From assembly GCA_046260155.1 (NCBI GenBank), contig JBJYXV010000046.1, positions 1 to 64,000 on the forward strand: a stretch of 64,000 nucleotides of DNA, written 5' to 3'. The stretch comes from PFL25 sp046260155 (GTDB lineage Bacteria > Chloroflexota > Anaerolineae > Anaerolineales > UBA4823). The notes below the pieces were generated by a model, which ran no database searches, was not told the DNA's origin, and saw only the letters and a program-made list of their open reading frames with translations. Positions 1 to 8,380 of the stretch are shown one piece after another; within the stretch, counting starts at the first letter, position 1, and every line of letters begins with the position of its first letter. A program made the translations under genes and the position numbers.

Positions 1-321
1 GTTAATAAGAGGGCATCGATGTGATCAAAGATAGAACCATCGTGGAGAGATTCAAACCAGGAATTGCCAGATCAGATTAGAACAATCGTAAACAAACTCA
101 TTTTTGTTTTTTCTCTTCTTTGAAATTTTGCCCGGTGGGGAGATCCAAGAATTAGCAACCCAAGAAATCCTGGTGCTAAATCTTGCTAGCACAGATCTAG
201 GACCTGGCACCTGGTGGAAGAATATTCAATTCGACTGGTTATCCGCTACCGCCCAAGCATGCGGAGCTTATTGCAGGGACCATAAACACAGCAGCAGTCT
301 GATCAACAGTACGTGGTCCGC
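1..321. other. Left-edge stretch without a convincing gene
   Basis: No convincing gene was seen. A 73-codon open frame on the plus strand (104-325) overlaps the end of the next gene, has no clear ribosome binding site and resembles nothing I recognise. It ends tail-to-tail against the minus-strand LLM oxidoreductase. It could be a remnant of a gene lost in the same decay that affected positions 2.4-4.6 kb, but nothing in it proves that. Confidence 0.4.
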
Positions 322-1206
322 CTAGAATCCGGAAACTGCAGGGATGATTTCTTTTGCGAAGATTTCTAGGGGTGTAATTTTATAGACATCCGGCATATTG
401 AAGATGGCGTGTGTGAATCCCATCTCAGACAGCTCCTTAATCCGCCTGGTGACGTTTTCTACCGTATCATCCCTGGAAAGATGCACGGTGCAGAGAGAGG
501 TTTTCTCGATCGTGTCGTAATCGCGTCCCAAAGATTCACAATGGACTTTCAGGGTGTCGAGTGCTTTTTGCATTTTTTCATCACCCACCCAATCGCCGAT
601 ATTGCAGGCATCCGCATATTGAGCCACCATGCGCAGGGTTTTCTTTGGACCTGTACCCCCAACCATGATGCGTGGATGAGGGTTTGAAAGCGGACGGGGA
701 TTATTGGTGATTGCCGGAGCAGAAATGTGTTCACCTGTAAAGGAAGTTTCATCACTTTCCCAGAGAGCTTTCGCCAGCTTCAGATTGTCCTCCAATAGCT
801 CGAAGCGCTCTGAGGTTGAAGGGTAGGGGATCCCAAAGCCTCTTGCTTCTTCTTCGTACCATGCAGCACCTATGCCCAGATAGGACCGACCACCGGAGAG
901 AATATCGAGAGTGTTTATCATTTTCATCAGGACGGAGGGGTGGCGATAGATAACGCCCGTTACCAGTACACCGAGATAGACTCTTTCAGTTAAGCCTGCA
1001 AAATACCCGAGTGTGGTATAGCTTTCCATCATCGGATCGGTATAAGCTTCTCCAAATAACCCCTTGATTTGGTAATAATGGTCCATCACCCAGAGGCTAT
1101 AAAAGCCTGACTCTTCTGCTGTTGTTACGATATCTTTCAGTTTGGGTCGGATCGCCGCTGTGCCGCCGGGGAACTTGAAAGATGGAATTTGTAAGCCGAT
1201 ATACAT
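322..1206 (-). CDS. LLM-class F420-dependent oxidoreductase
   Basis: A 294-residue luciferase-like monooxygenase (bacterial luciferase/F420 reductase superfamily) with a TIM-barrel fold. Seen: an N-terminal IGLQIPS strand, an SLWVMDHYY segment typical of the flavin/F420-binding face, GVLVTGVIYRHP, the SGGRSYLGIGAAW loop, and PRIMVGGTGPKKTLRMVAQYAD near the C-terminus, all in family order. Members use F420 or FMN to reduce or oxidise small organic substrates; the substrate cannot be read from the sequence. The ATG is preceded by an AGGAGA ribosome binding site. It faces the same way as the two aldo/keto reductases next to it, which suggests a redox or detoxification neighbourhood. F420 rather than FMN is inferred from subfamily resemblance. 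Confidence 0.88.
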   Translation of the reverse strand: MYIGLQIPSFKFPGGTAAIRPKLKDIVTTAEESGFYSLWVMDHYYQIKGLFGEAYTDPMMESYTTLGYFAGLTERVYLGVLVTGVIYRHPSVLMKMINTLDILSGGRSYLGIGAAWYEEEARGFGIPYPSTSERFELLEDNLKLAKALWESDETSFTGEHISAPAITNNPRPLSNPHPRIMVGGTGPKKTLRMVAQYADACNIGDWVGDEKMQKALDTLKVHCESLGRDYDTIEKTSLCTVHLSRDDTVENVTRRIKELSEMGFTHAIFNMPDVYKITPLEIFAKEIIPAVSGF

Positions 1207-1340
1207 TATTTTTCTCCTTTCAGTATCGATGCTAAGTTATGTAATTCGCTGCGCTATCAATCCGCCATTGACAATCAGCAAATGAATGATGGTGCCAGCG
1301 TTTTTAGAAGCAGGCGTCCCAGGTATTGTTTGATACGCTC

Positions 1341-2321
1341 TTACTCATGAGCGATGACAGGATGAGGGCGATAGGGTTCCTCCAATCGCGCGATCTCGTC
1401 AGCCGTGAGCTGGACCGAAAGTGCGGCCAGGGCATCATCCAGGTGATGGGGCTTGGTGGTGCCAATGATCGGCGAGGCAATATTGGTTTTGGTATACATC
1501 CAGGCCAGTGCGACTTGTGCCATAGGGATCCCACGCGACTCAGCTATTTCGCTGACACGTTCTAGGATAGTAAGGTTATCTTCCTGAGCGTACCGGCTTT
1601 TCGTCAAGGGATCCGACCGGTAGCGATTGGTTTCATTACCAGTAATTACTGGCTTCCGGGCCAGCACACCTCGCGCCAACGGGGAGAAGGGGATTACACC
1701 GACTCCCTGGTCCTGGCAGAATGGCAGCATTTCACGTTCATCTTCACGGTAAAGCAGGTTGTAGTGATTTTGCATGGAGATGAAGCGCGTCCAGCCGTGC
1801 AGGTCAGCGGTGTATATTGCTTTGGCAAACTGCCATGCAAACATCGCCGAGGCACCGATATAGCGCACCTTTCCTGCCCGAACGATGTCATGCAGAGTTT
1901 CCATGGTTTCTTCGATCGGTGTTTCATAATCCCAACGGTGTATCTGATACAGATCGACATAATCTGTACCCAGGCGTTTAAGACTGGCGTCTATGGAGCT
2001 TAGAATATGTTTGCGGGAAAGCCCATAGTCGTTGGGGCCTTCACCCATCGGAAAACGAACTTTGGTGGCGACCACCACTTCATCCCGCGCGGCGAAATCC
2101 CGCAGGGCATTCCCCAGGACAGTCTCGCTCATCCCATTAGAGTAGACATTGGCCGTATCGAAGAAATTGATACCTGCTTCCAGAGCACGCTGGATATAGG
2201 GACGGCTTTCCTCTTCATCCAAGACCCATGCCCAGCGTTCCGACCGCTGCCCGAAACTCATGCACCCCAAACAAACCCGCGAGACTTTCAATCCTGTTGA
2301 TCCTAACCGAACATATTCCAT
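1341..2321 (-). CDS. Aldo/keto reductase
   Basis: A 326-residue NADPH-dependent aldo/keto reductase, cytosolic, reducing aldehydes or ketones. The catalytic tetrad is visible: Asp55 and Tyr60 in NFFDTANVY, Lys87 in VVATKVRF, and His128 in LYQIHRWD. The IGTTKPHHLDDALAAL segment near the C-terminus matches the family's cofactor phosphate-binding loop. A strong GGAGG site precedes the ATG. The length is normal for the YajO/YghZ-like subgroup. The closest neighbour is a second reductase on the same strand, with a decayed gene between them. The natural substrate is unknown; a role in handling reactive aldehydes fits the MerR/AdhR-type remnant at 4.2-4.6 kb. Confidence 0.93.
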   Translation of the reverse strand: MEYVRLGSTGLKVSRVCLGCMSFGQRSERWAWVLDEEESRPYIQRALEAGINFFDTANVYSNGMSETVLGNALRDFAARDEVVVATKVRFPMGEGPNDYGLSRKHILSSIDASLKRLGTDYVDLYQIHRWDYETPIEETMETLHDIVRAGKVRYIGASAMFAWQFAKAIYTADLHGWTRFISMQNHYNLLYREDEREMLPFCQDQGVGVIPFSPLARGVLARKPVITGNETNRYRSDPLTKSRYAQEDNLTILERVSEIAESRGIPMAQVALAWMYTKTNIASPIIGTTKPHHLDDALAALSVQLTADEIARLEEPYRPHPVIAHE

Positions 2322-2468
2322 TATCTTCCTCCTTATAGAAGATAAACTTCTCGACCTGCTGCAATCTCCAAATTTGATCCTGCTGACTATCTGGGTTTTG
2401 GCCTTGCTTTATACCTGATTGCGTTTTACCTCAGCACTCTTTCGCAATCGGGATCAGCGGGATAGCGG

Positions 2469-2828
2469 TCACCCACCAGCGTGTGGTTTGATTTTCTCCT
2501 TGAGAAACTCAATGGTTGCCGCGATAGGATCAGGGAATTCAATGCTTCGACTGAACTGTCCCACTTTCTCATTAACGCGAACCCATTGGTGTACCTAAAA
2601 TAAGTACAGAATATCGTGAAGTTCTCCAGGGAGTATAATCCGTAATATCGCCAACAGCAGCCTCACCGCCTGCAGGTCCGTCCTCTTTGGTAGTTTGAAT
2701 TTCATCAAGAATTTTTTTCATGTTATCGTGCCATACCTCAAATACCACACTCGTGCCAATTCAGGCAAGCAAATTCACCGTTGCATCATCAATTCCCGAT
2801 GAAATGCAGGTTATAAGTTCAACATTCA
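2469..2828 (-). pseudogene. Decayed gene of unknown family between two aldo/keto reductases
   Basis: Minus-strand translation gives protein-like text that no single frame holds. From about 2828 a frame reads VELITCISSGIDDATVNLLA, meets a TGA, then continues as TSVVFEVWHDNMKKILDEI and DGPAGGEAAVGDITDY. The reading then has to shift by one frame near 2590 to VHQWVRVNEKVGQFSRSIEF and PDPIAATIEFLKEKI, ending at a TGA at 2469-2471. The two parts look like consecutive pieces of one small soluble protein carrying an internal stop and a frameshift. I do not recognise the family. Chance open frames are possible, but amino-acid composition and continuity favour a recently dead gene. Confidence 0.5.
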
Positions 2829-2865
2829 AAAATTATTATATTCAGCTTGACGGTTGACACACCTA

Positions 2866-3864
2866 TCACCAGGCATAGGCATTCGGTGCTTCACCGCCCG
2901 GCCCGGGAAAAATCTCCTCTAATTTTTGCAGGGTTTCTTTACCTAGCTTAATCTCTGTTGCCCGCACGGCGCTTTCCAACTGCTCAATCGTCCGAGGTCC
3001 GATGATGGGGGCTGTAACAATTGGATTTTGCAGCAACCAGGCTAAAGCCACCTCACCCGGTGGATGACCTATTTCACGGCATAGTGCTTCATACTTCTCC
3101 AGTTTATCTCTATTCTCCGCGACTTCATTTTCAAAATCGGCACCCTTGCGACGGCCGGCCTCAATTTTTTCTAAAGCACCGCCTAACAAGCCACCCGCTA
3201 AGGGGCTCCAGGGGATAATTCCCAGGCCATAGTAGCGACAAGCCGGAATGACTTCCAGTTCAATCATCCGATTGTTGAGATGGTAGATGCTTTGCTCACT
3301 CACCAAACCCAACATGCCACGTTTAGATGCTTCCTGGTTAGCTGTGGCAATATCCCAACCGGCAAAATTACTAGATCCAATGTAAACTACCTTCCCCTGG
3401 TCGATCAAACTTCCGAAGGCCTGCCATGTTTCGTCCCAGGGACAATCACGATCGATATGATGCATTTGATACAGGTCAATCCAATCGGTTCGCAATCGCT
3501 TGAGGCTGCCTTCTAAATGCTTCCGGATTTTGTATGCTGACAGGCTTCGGCCATCACTGTTCACTTCTGGTAAATTCGCTTTGCGCGTAACCGGATTGTA
3601 CACCTTGGTGGCCAAAACCGTTGCTTCCCTGCGGCCGCCACCTAACGCAAACCAGCTGCCAATAATTTCCTCTGTACTACCATGTTCTACTGTCCAACCA
3701 TAGACATCAGCTGTATCAAAGAAATTAATACCTAATTCAAGAGCCCGATCCATGATCTTGAAACTCTCTTCTTCCGTTGTGTGCCAGCCAAAATTCATTG
3801 TGCCTAAACAAAGATTGCTGACAAGCACACCATGTCTACCTAAACGTTTATGAATTACTGCCAT
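2866..3864 (-). CDS. Aldo/keto reductase
   Basis: A 332-residue NADPH-dependent aldo/keto reductase, paralogous to the one at 1341-2321 but clearly divergent. Tetrad residues are Asp50 and Tyr55 (NFFDTADVY), Lys87 (VLATKVYN) and His135 (LYQMHHID). The C-terminal IIGPRTIEQLESAVRA segment is the family's cofactor-binding region. An AGGAG site lies just upstream of the ATG. Upstream in the direction of transcription come a decayed gene (3893-4170) and a decayed MerR regulator with an intact operator (4568-4598). In bacteria with AdhR-type regulators such reductases are often the regulated gene, so this one was probably in that regulon before the regulator decayed (inference). Confidence 0.93.
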   Translation of the reverse strand: MAVIHKRLGRHGVLVSNLCLGTMNFGWHTTEEESFKIMDRALELGINFFDTADVYGWTVEHGSTEEIIGSWFALGGGRREATVLATKVYNPVTRKANLPEVNSDGRSLSAYKIRKHLEGSLKRLRTDWIDLYQMHHIDRDCPWDETWQAFGSLIDQGKVVYIGSSNFAGWDIATANQEASKRGMLGLVSEQSIYHLNNRMIELEVIPACRYYGLGIIPWSPLAGGLLGGALEKIEAGRRKGADFENEVAENRDKLEKYEALCREIGHPPGEVALAWLLQNPIVTAPIIGPRTIEQLESAVRATEIKLGKETLQKLEEIFPGPGGEAPNAYAW

Positions 3865-3892
3865 TTCATAACTCCTTCTATCCCTTCAATTA

Positions 3893-4170
3893 TCATTTGT
3901 TGCTGACGTGTTCCAACCATTCGATATCTATACCATCAGGGGTTTCCTGGAACGCGGTGTGGCCCATCGCCATTCTAAGTGCGGTTCCAAGTCAATGGTC
4001 CCCGTGTGAAGCCAACCATATCACCGGGCGGAACTTCATAAATTGGGTCGTCCAAACGCTACACCCTACCATAACCAGGAACCAGCTCAGGGGGAATGGA
4101 TGAGCATTTCAGGCTCTCTGGGTACCCAAATAAGGCTAAATTTGTCCTGAAGGCAAGAAACAGCGATGAT
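3893..4170 (-). pseudogene. Decayed small protein, possibly glyoxalase/VOC-like
   Basis: The minus strand reads IPPELVPGYGRV, a TAG stop, RLDDPIYEVPPGDMVGF and TRGPLTWNRT, then a stop. One frame over it reads MGHTAFQETPDGIDIEWLE and ends at a TGA at 3893-3895. The PDGxxIEWLE ending resembles the metal-binding C-terminal strand of glyoxalase/VOC proteins, but the match is short and another family is possible. The pieces are collinear, so this looks like one gene broken by a nonsense change and a frameshift. It sits between the dead MerR gene and a live aldo/keto reductase, all on one strand, as expected of a former stress operon. Confidence 0.45.
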
Positions 4171-4187
4171 TACAGGTTTTTTTATCA

Positions 4188-4558
4188 TTAATTTACTAAA
4201 TTGACGGTCGTTTTCTCCTCTTTCAAAACCGCGTTTCCAGGTTCATTAATCTGGTAATTCAACAAATCCAACGCTCCATGCATTTCTTTTTATTTTGAAA
4301 AAAACCGATCCTGCTGCTCGAGAAAAATGACCTTACAGGTTTCCAGAGAATCGCCATCCTGTTGAAACAAATCTTAGTACTTGGTCAAAACGCCCATAGC
4401 AAGCACCACATTACGCCTATACTCGGTGAACGCCACCCGCGCAATCCATCCCGTACGCTGCGGTCGTTTTGATTGATAGGCGCGAGCAAGCCAATCAACC
4501 CTTAGAAATGCAATGCTCCTGCTAAAAAACATGCTGTCAAGATTCTCATGTTTGACAC
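4188..4558 (-). pseudogene. Decayed MerR-family (AdhR-type) transcriptional regulator
   Basis: No intact frame remains, but the minus strand spells a recognisable MerR protein. From GTG 4558 or ATG 4549 it reads GALHF, stop, then GLIGLLAPINQNDRSVRD, matching the helix-turn-helix and wing text 'TLRYYERIGLLPPINRNxxGVRDY'. After a frameshift come VLTKY, stop, DLFQQDGDSLETCKVIFLEQ, then FFSK, stop, KEMHGALDLLNYQI and VLKEEK, which is the dimerisation helix and the NYKI ending of AdhR-type regulators. The stop is at 4188-4190. At about 123 codons it is close to family size. At least three stops and one frameshift mean it cannot make a normal protein. Its own promoter/operator upstream is still perfect. 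Family knowledge: AdhR-type MerR proteins respond to reactive aldehydes. Confidence 0.75.
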
Positions 4559-4567
4559 TTTTAAATC

Positions 4568-4598
4568 AGTTTACCACCTGGAGTTAACTCCAGGTCAA
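4568..4598 (-). promoter_or_regulatory. MerR-type operator/promoter with 19-bp spacer
   Basis: On the minus strand TTGACC (4598-4593) and TAAACT (4573-4568) are separated by 19 bp, the overlong spacer characteristic of MerR-controlled promoters. The spacer region holds a perfect 20-bp palindrome at 4576-4595 (ACCTGGAGTT/AACTCCAGGT). The predicted transcription start lies only a few bases before the GTG/ATG of the dead merR gene, the usual autoregulatory arrangement. The operator has no mismatch although the gene it drives is broken. Confidence 0.85.
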
Positions 4599-4847
4599 GA
4601 TTTTTCTATGGACATCAAACCAAAATCCAATGATTTTAGAAAGTGGCTTACCAGGCTTGACAAAACCTGCTTGATATAGACCTGTTTCACGATCAACAGC
4701 TTTCAAATCTTGTAGACAAATCACCCCCAAGATTACAAACTTCCGTTGGGGGCTTAAAATTCGTCGATTTTTGGAACATTTTTCGATCGAGGATCGTTAT
4801 AATTGTGAAATATCACGCATTTAGTGAAAGTGATAGTGGAGAATGAA
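4599..4847. other. Intergenic region with short coding-like remnant and a candidate promoter
   Basis: A minus-strand frame of about 45 codons (roughly 4600-4735, containing LKAVDRETGLYQAGF and KIIGFWFDVHRK) looks protein-like but is too short to name. An inverted repeat CCCCCAA...TTGGGGG sits at about 4723-4752. A TATAAT at 4798-4803 faces the lipoprotein gene that starts at 4848 and may be its -10 element; no convincing -35 was found. Confidence 0.4.
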
Positions 4848-5879
4848 ATGAAAACCTCGATTTTTCGAAAAGAATTGGCGATTTTGATGCTCACCGTGGT
4901 ACTGGTTGGTGGCTGCTCAAGCCAGTCCCCGCTGCCTGTAGACCAAGAACAGCCTGAAGAAACCATCCCCGGGATGCCCAATCCTGCTGCAGTATACTGC
5001 GAAGGCCTGGGTTATGAGATGGAAGCGGTCACCCGCGATGGCGGTGAAGACGCGGACTGTGTCTTTCCCGATGGCTCACGTTGTCCCCAGTGGGATTTCT
5101 TCACTGGTCGTTGTGGAGCTGCTTTTACCTATTGCAGTACCCAGGGATTCACCCTGGAAATTGAAGATAATATCGCCATTTGCCGTTTCCCAGATGGTTC
5201 ATTCTGTGAGGAATTCCAGTATTTTTCTGGAGATTGTTCTCCTGGTGATCATCCAGGTATGGCTGTTGAAGAACCGGTCCAGATTATCGACGTGGTCCAG
5301 GCGCGCGATTTTATGGCTGATTATTTTGATGCCCAGTATGGCATCCAGCCTACTGAAGCCTGGATTGAACAGGACCTTACACCTGAAGACGCGGCAGGTT
5401 CCTCGACAACTCGCTTTGTATCAGGACCCATGACCATGGTTATCTCAGCTCCAGCCTCGGCCCCATCGCCAACCCTGTACACCATCGACGAAGCATCATT
5501 TCTCAGCAACGGATTTTACTGGGAAGGGACCTTGAGCTTCGGTGGAGAGATCACGGAGGGCAGGGTCATTCCGCCGGCCTCGATCCTCAGCGAAGAACAG
5601 GCTCGTGATGCAGTTATGCATTACCTTGTCACCACCTATGATCTGCCATCCTATGGCGAATGGTTGGAACAGGACATCTCGCCTGACGATACCGGTCTGG
5701 TAAAGAGGGTCTATACCTCTGGTCCCTGGGTGGTTGCGATAGAATATGCCCCAGCTGCGCCGCTGGTGCCGAGCTACCACGCGATTGTCGACAACCTATC
5801 TGAAGAACTGCGCTGGGAAGGTGAAATTTCCTACCATGGCGAGATCGATGAGATCCGTTTCAATCAAATAGAGGGGTAA
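4848..5879 (+). CDS. Lipoprotein with two DUF333 domains and a duplicated C-terminal module
   Basis: A 343-residue exported lipoprotein. The signal peptide ends in a lipobox, LVGGC. Two successive Cys-containing modules follow (about residues 44-85 and 87-125), each of the form NPAxxYC...CxFPDGSxC...F(T/S)G(R/D)C, which is the DUF333 pattern of small 'putative hemolysin' proteins. The C-terminal part is two copies of an approximately 90-residue unit (ARDFMADYFDAQYG...WIEQDLTPED... and ARDAVMHYLVTTYD...WLEQDISPDD...), each ending in WEGxxSxxGEI. ATG 4848 is preferred over the upstream in-frame GTG at 4824 because GGAG lies 7 nt before it and the signal peptide starts naturally there. Function unknown; probably on the outer face of the membrane. 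Confidence 0.82.
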   Translation: MKTSIFRKELAILMLTVVLVGGCSSQSPLPVDQEQPEETIPGMPNPAAVYCEGLGYEMEAVTRDGGEDADCVFPDGSRCPQWDFFTGRCGAAFTYCSTQGFTLEIEDNIAICRFPDGSFCEEFQYFSGDCSPGDHPGMAVEEPVQIIDVVQARDFMADYFDAQYGIQPTEAWIEQDLTPEDAAGSSTTRFVSGPMTMVISAPASAPSPTLYTIDEASFLSNGFYWEGTLSFGGEITEGRVIPPASILSEEQARDAVMHYLVTTYDLPSYGEWLEQDISPDDTGLVKRVYTSGPWVVAIEYAPAAPLVPSYHAIVDNLSEELRWEGEISYHGEIDEIRFNQIEG

Positions 5880-5995
5880 TCCGATCTTTATCAGAAGAAG
5901 ATGGGGAACAAGAGAAATTCCCAATCTTGAACCTGGTTCTGTCCTTGGCAGTATTTATTGAGTAATCTTTTTGTCGATATCTCTTCATTACAGGT

Positions 5996-6379
5996 ATGGT
6001 ATTGTTGATGATTAATTGTTCTCGCCGCAAAGTTCTCATCTTCATTGGCATATTACTGGTCAGTCTTCTCGCTGGATGCATGAGCGAAACCGAACAATAC
6101 ATTCAGGGTTATTGGTACCGGGGAAACGTACATTTCATGGACCAATGGTACTTTGACCGGGGAACCTTCAACCACATCTCCGAGGTTTTTCGGGATGATC
6201 CGAACACCACATCTGGTCATTACCAGGTAATCGACCTCCAGGACAACCGGCTGACGCTTGAATTCTATAATCTTGACCAGTCTTTCGGTGATGAACGGCA
6301 ACAAGTTGTGATCACACTCCATCCAGAATCTGACACCGTTCAAATCAGGAGCCAGATCTTTGAAAGAATACTGCCCTGA
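5996..6379 (+). CDS. Small lipoprotein, unknown function
   Basis: A 127-residue exported lipoprotein with a hydrophobic signal region (VLIFIGILLVSLLAGC) ending in an LLAGC lipobox. The mature part is about 100 residues, rich in Trp/Tyr/Phe and beta-strand-like (YIQGYWYRG, DQWYFDRGTF, LTLEFYNL), of the kind seen in lipocalin-like single-domain lipoproteins. An alternative ATG at 6008 would give a more typical signal peptide (MINCSRRKVL); neither start has a strong ribosome binding site. It follows another lipoprotein on the same strand after 116 bp and may be co-transcribed. No family is recognised. Confidence 0.7.
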   Translation: MVLLMINCSRRKVLIFIGILLVSLLAGCMSETEQYIQGYWYRGNVHFMDQWYFDRGTFNHISEVFRDDPNTTSGHYQVIDLQDNRLTLEFYNLDQSFGDERQQVVITLHPESDTVQIRSQIFERILP

Positions 6380-6778
6380 TTTCCGGGTTAAATCCCTGAG
6401 AGGTGTTCATCCTCAAATGAAGCATTGAATTCACCCAACAGGCTCCTGTTCGCTCATTACCCAATCCGTCCGTCTCCAAGATAGGATTTCGATAAAATTG
6501 AGTGATTTTTTTCACTAAAATAGTTGTACAATAGGTACATAGCTGGATAAAACAGCTCTGGTGTGGGTAGTGGTCAGGTGGAATGATCAAATCCGAGGAC
6601 CCCGGTTCGGACTTGATGATTTCGTTATATTTGTTCAATCTTTCATCACATTTATCAATTTTATTTTTCCAACATAGAGTATTAAGCGTGTTCCTTGGCA
6701 GATTACTGCAGGGTTCATCTTATTGGTTTTGAGTATCAATTGATCTATCCAAGATTTTCATGATTGGAGGATAAAAGC
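6380..6778. other. Intergenic, about 400 bp, no gene seen
   Basis: No supported gene. A 97-codon minus-strand frame (6345-6638) overlaps the 3' end of the preceding lipoprotein gene and has unconvincing composition. The stretch is AT-rich near its right end and presumably carries the promoter of the gene at 6779. Confidence 0.5.
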
Positions 6779-8197
6779 GTGAAAAAACACATCAAGGTCG
6801 GATCAGTACTCTTTATATTAACCATAATTGTTGGGGTGGGAACGGTCTCAGCAGGATCTGATCAACCAGCATCTGAAACTGAGCAGGCATACAGCATATC
6901 CAGTCTCCATTCAATTCCTCCCTGGCAGGAAATCCTGGTGGATACAAACACGGATGTAGGTCGGCACGTCTCAGTAGATATCAATTATGGCAAGACTTTC
7001 GTCAGCTACTATGATGCAGAGAATAAGGATTTACGCCTGGCGATGCACGTAGGCAGCGGTGGAAATTGCGGTCCAAATAACTCGTGGCACTGCCAGATCG
7101 TGGACAGCATGGGTGACGTCGGCCAGTACAATTCCATTGCGACGAAACCTGCTGAAAATGAAACCAGGGTTTTTATCAGCTATTACAATGCGACGGTGGG
7201 TTCCTTGAAATATGCGACTGGAATATGCAATTCCACCTGCAGCTTTACCTCCGCCACCATTGATTCAGGCAATCCCAACTTTTTTATCTACAAGGGTAAA
7301 TACACTTCAGTCAAATACGATTGGTATGGAATCCCGCATATCTCTTACTACTACCAGAACTCCCTGGGGAATGATGCCTTATTGTATGCCCATTGGGTCG
7401 GTCATGGGTTGGGAAATTGTGGGACAGGTTCAGATGCAAACGACTGGCAGTGCGACGTGATCCACAATGCAGAAGGTGTCGGTCAATATACATCTATAGA
7501 TCTGGATGACGATGATCATCCCAGCATCGCCTATTATGATGCAGTAAATGGATATCCGTTGGTCGCCGCGTATGTCGGGAGCGGTGGGAGTTGCGGTCCA
7601 GGGAACAGCTGGTACTGCCGGCCCGTTTCTCATGCCACCAAGGATATCGGGAAATATGTTTCTCTTGCTGTGGAAGATAGCGGATTACCCCATTTAGCCT
7701 ATTACAACACGACAGATCAAACCCTGGAATACGCAAAATTTGTAGGCACAGGTGGTAACTGCGGTTTCAGCAGCGTTAGTCTGCAATTTGAATGGCAATG
7801 TGATGAAATTGAAGACATGGGCACCAGTCTTACCTCGATGGGATTATCCATGGCTCTGGATAATCAAGGCTACCCGATGATCGCTTACCAAGATACATCC
7901 GAAGATCTGGCTCCAGCCGCGTTAAAATTCGCCACACCAGGTTCAGCCTATGGTCTGGTACCTGGTGAGACAAATTGCGGGCCCGGAATGCTGTTTTATA
8001 CCTGGTACTGCGGGTTCGTCGATGGTGGCGGGTCATACACTGATGAAGGTGGTTCTGTTTCCCTCGCCTTCAACCCTGCTGGATTGGCAACCATCGCCTA
8101 CTTCGAGTTGGACACCTATGCTTACCCGAATGAGGGAAATCTGAAGGTCGCCTACCAACAGATGCGCCAATTCGTACCGCTTATTCTGAAGCATTAG
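6779..8197 (+). CDS. Secreted protein with Cys-pair repeats
   Basis: A 472-residue secreted protein. GTG 6779 is chosen because GGAGG lies at 6766-6770 with ideal spacing; the longer in-frame TTG at 6764 overlaps that site. A signal peptide (residues 1 to about 25) is followed by at least five repeats of about 70-80 residues. Each repeat has a VGSGGNCG...W(H/Y)C motif with two Cys 8-12 residues apart, and a segment like GQYTSIDLDDDDHPSIAYYD. The pattern suggests a beta-propeller or similar repeat fold with a disulfide per blade. The chain ends in RQFVPLILKH, a short hydrophobic 'PL' tail seen at the ends of other secreted proteins here. Function unknown; an extracellular binding or adhesion role is a guess. 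Confidence 0.8.
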   Translation: MKKHIKVGSVLFILTIIVGVGTVSAGSDQPASETEQAYSISSLHSIPPWQEILVDTNTDVGRHVSVDINYGKTFVSYYDAENKDLRLAMHVGSGGNCGPNNSWHCQIVDSMGDVGQYNSIATKPAENETRVFISYYNATVGSLKYATGICNSTCSFTSATIDSGNPNFFIYKGKYTSVKYDWYGIPHISYYYQNSLGNDALLYAHWVGHGLGNCGTGSDANDWQCDVIHNAEGVGQYTSIDLDDDDHPSIAYYDAVNGYPLVAAYVGSGGSCGPGNSWYCRPVSHATKDIGKYVSLAVEDSGLPHLAYYNTTDQTLEYAKFVGTGGNCGFSSVSLQFEWQCDEIEDMGTSLTSMGLSMALDNQGYPMIAYQDTSEDLAPAALKFATPGSAYGLVPGETNCGPGMLFYTWYCGFVDGGGSYTDEGGSVSLAFNPAGLATIAYFELDTYAYPNEGNLKVAYQQMRQFVPLILKH

Positions 8198-8285
8198 ATC
8201 CGCCAAGGTATCCAGGAATCTGCCCCTGTAATTCGTGTTTCTGGTGATTTCCTGGGACACAGGTTTTAATGCCAGCTGAACGTTC

Positions 8286-8316
8286 ACCGCTAAAACTTAC
8301 TGCAAGTTTTAGCGGT
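8286..8316. terminator. Bidirectional hairpin between convergent genes
   Basis: A perfect 13-bp stem (8286-8298 with 8304-8316) and a 5-nt loop. It lies between the 3' ends of the plus-strand secreted protein and the minus-strand HEXXH protein, so it can serve both. The flanking T-runs are modest. Confidence 0.75.
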
Positions 8317-8380
8317 GATTTATTTGAGCTGCCGTGATTCGATTTTTTAAAATTTGCATTAATTTGACTGACTGATCGCG

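Noticed and set aside
104..325. 73-codon plus-strand frame at the left edge
   Set aside because: No ribosome binding site, overlaps the LLM gene end and resembles nothing; kept only as an intergenic note.
6345..6638. 97-codon minus-strand frame after the small lipoprotein gene
   Set aside because: Overlaps the lipoprotein 3' end and has unconvincing composition; no start signal.
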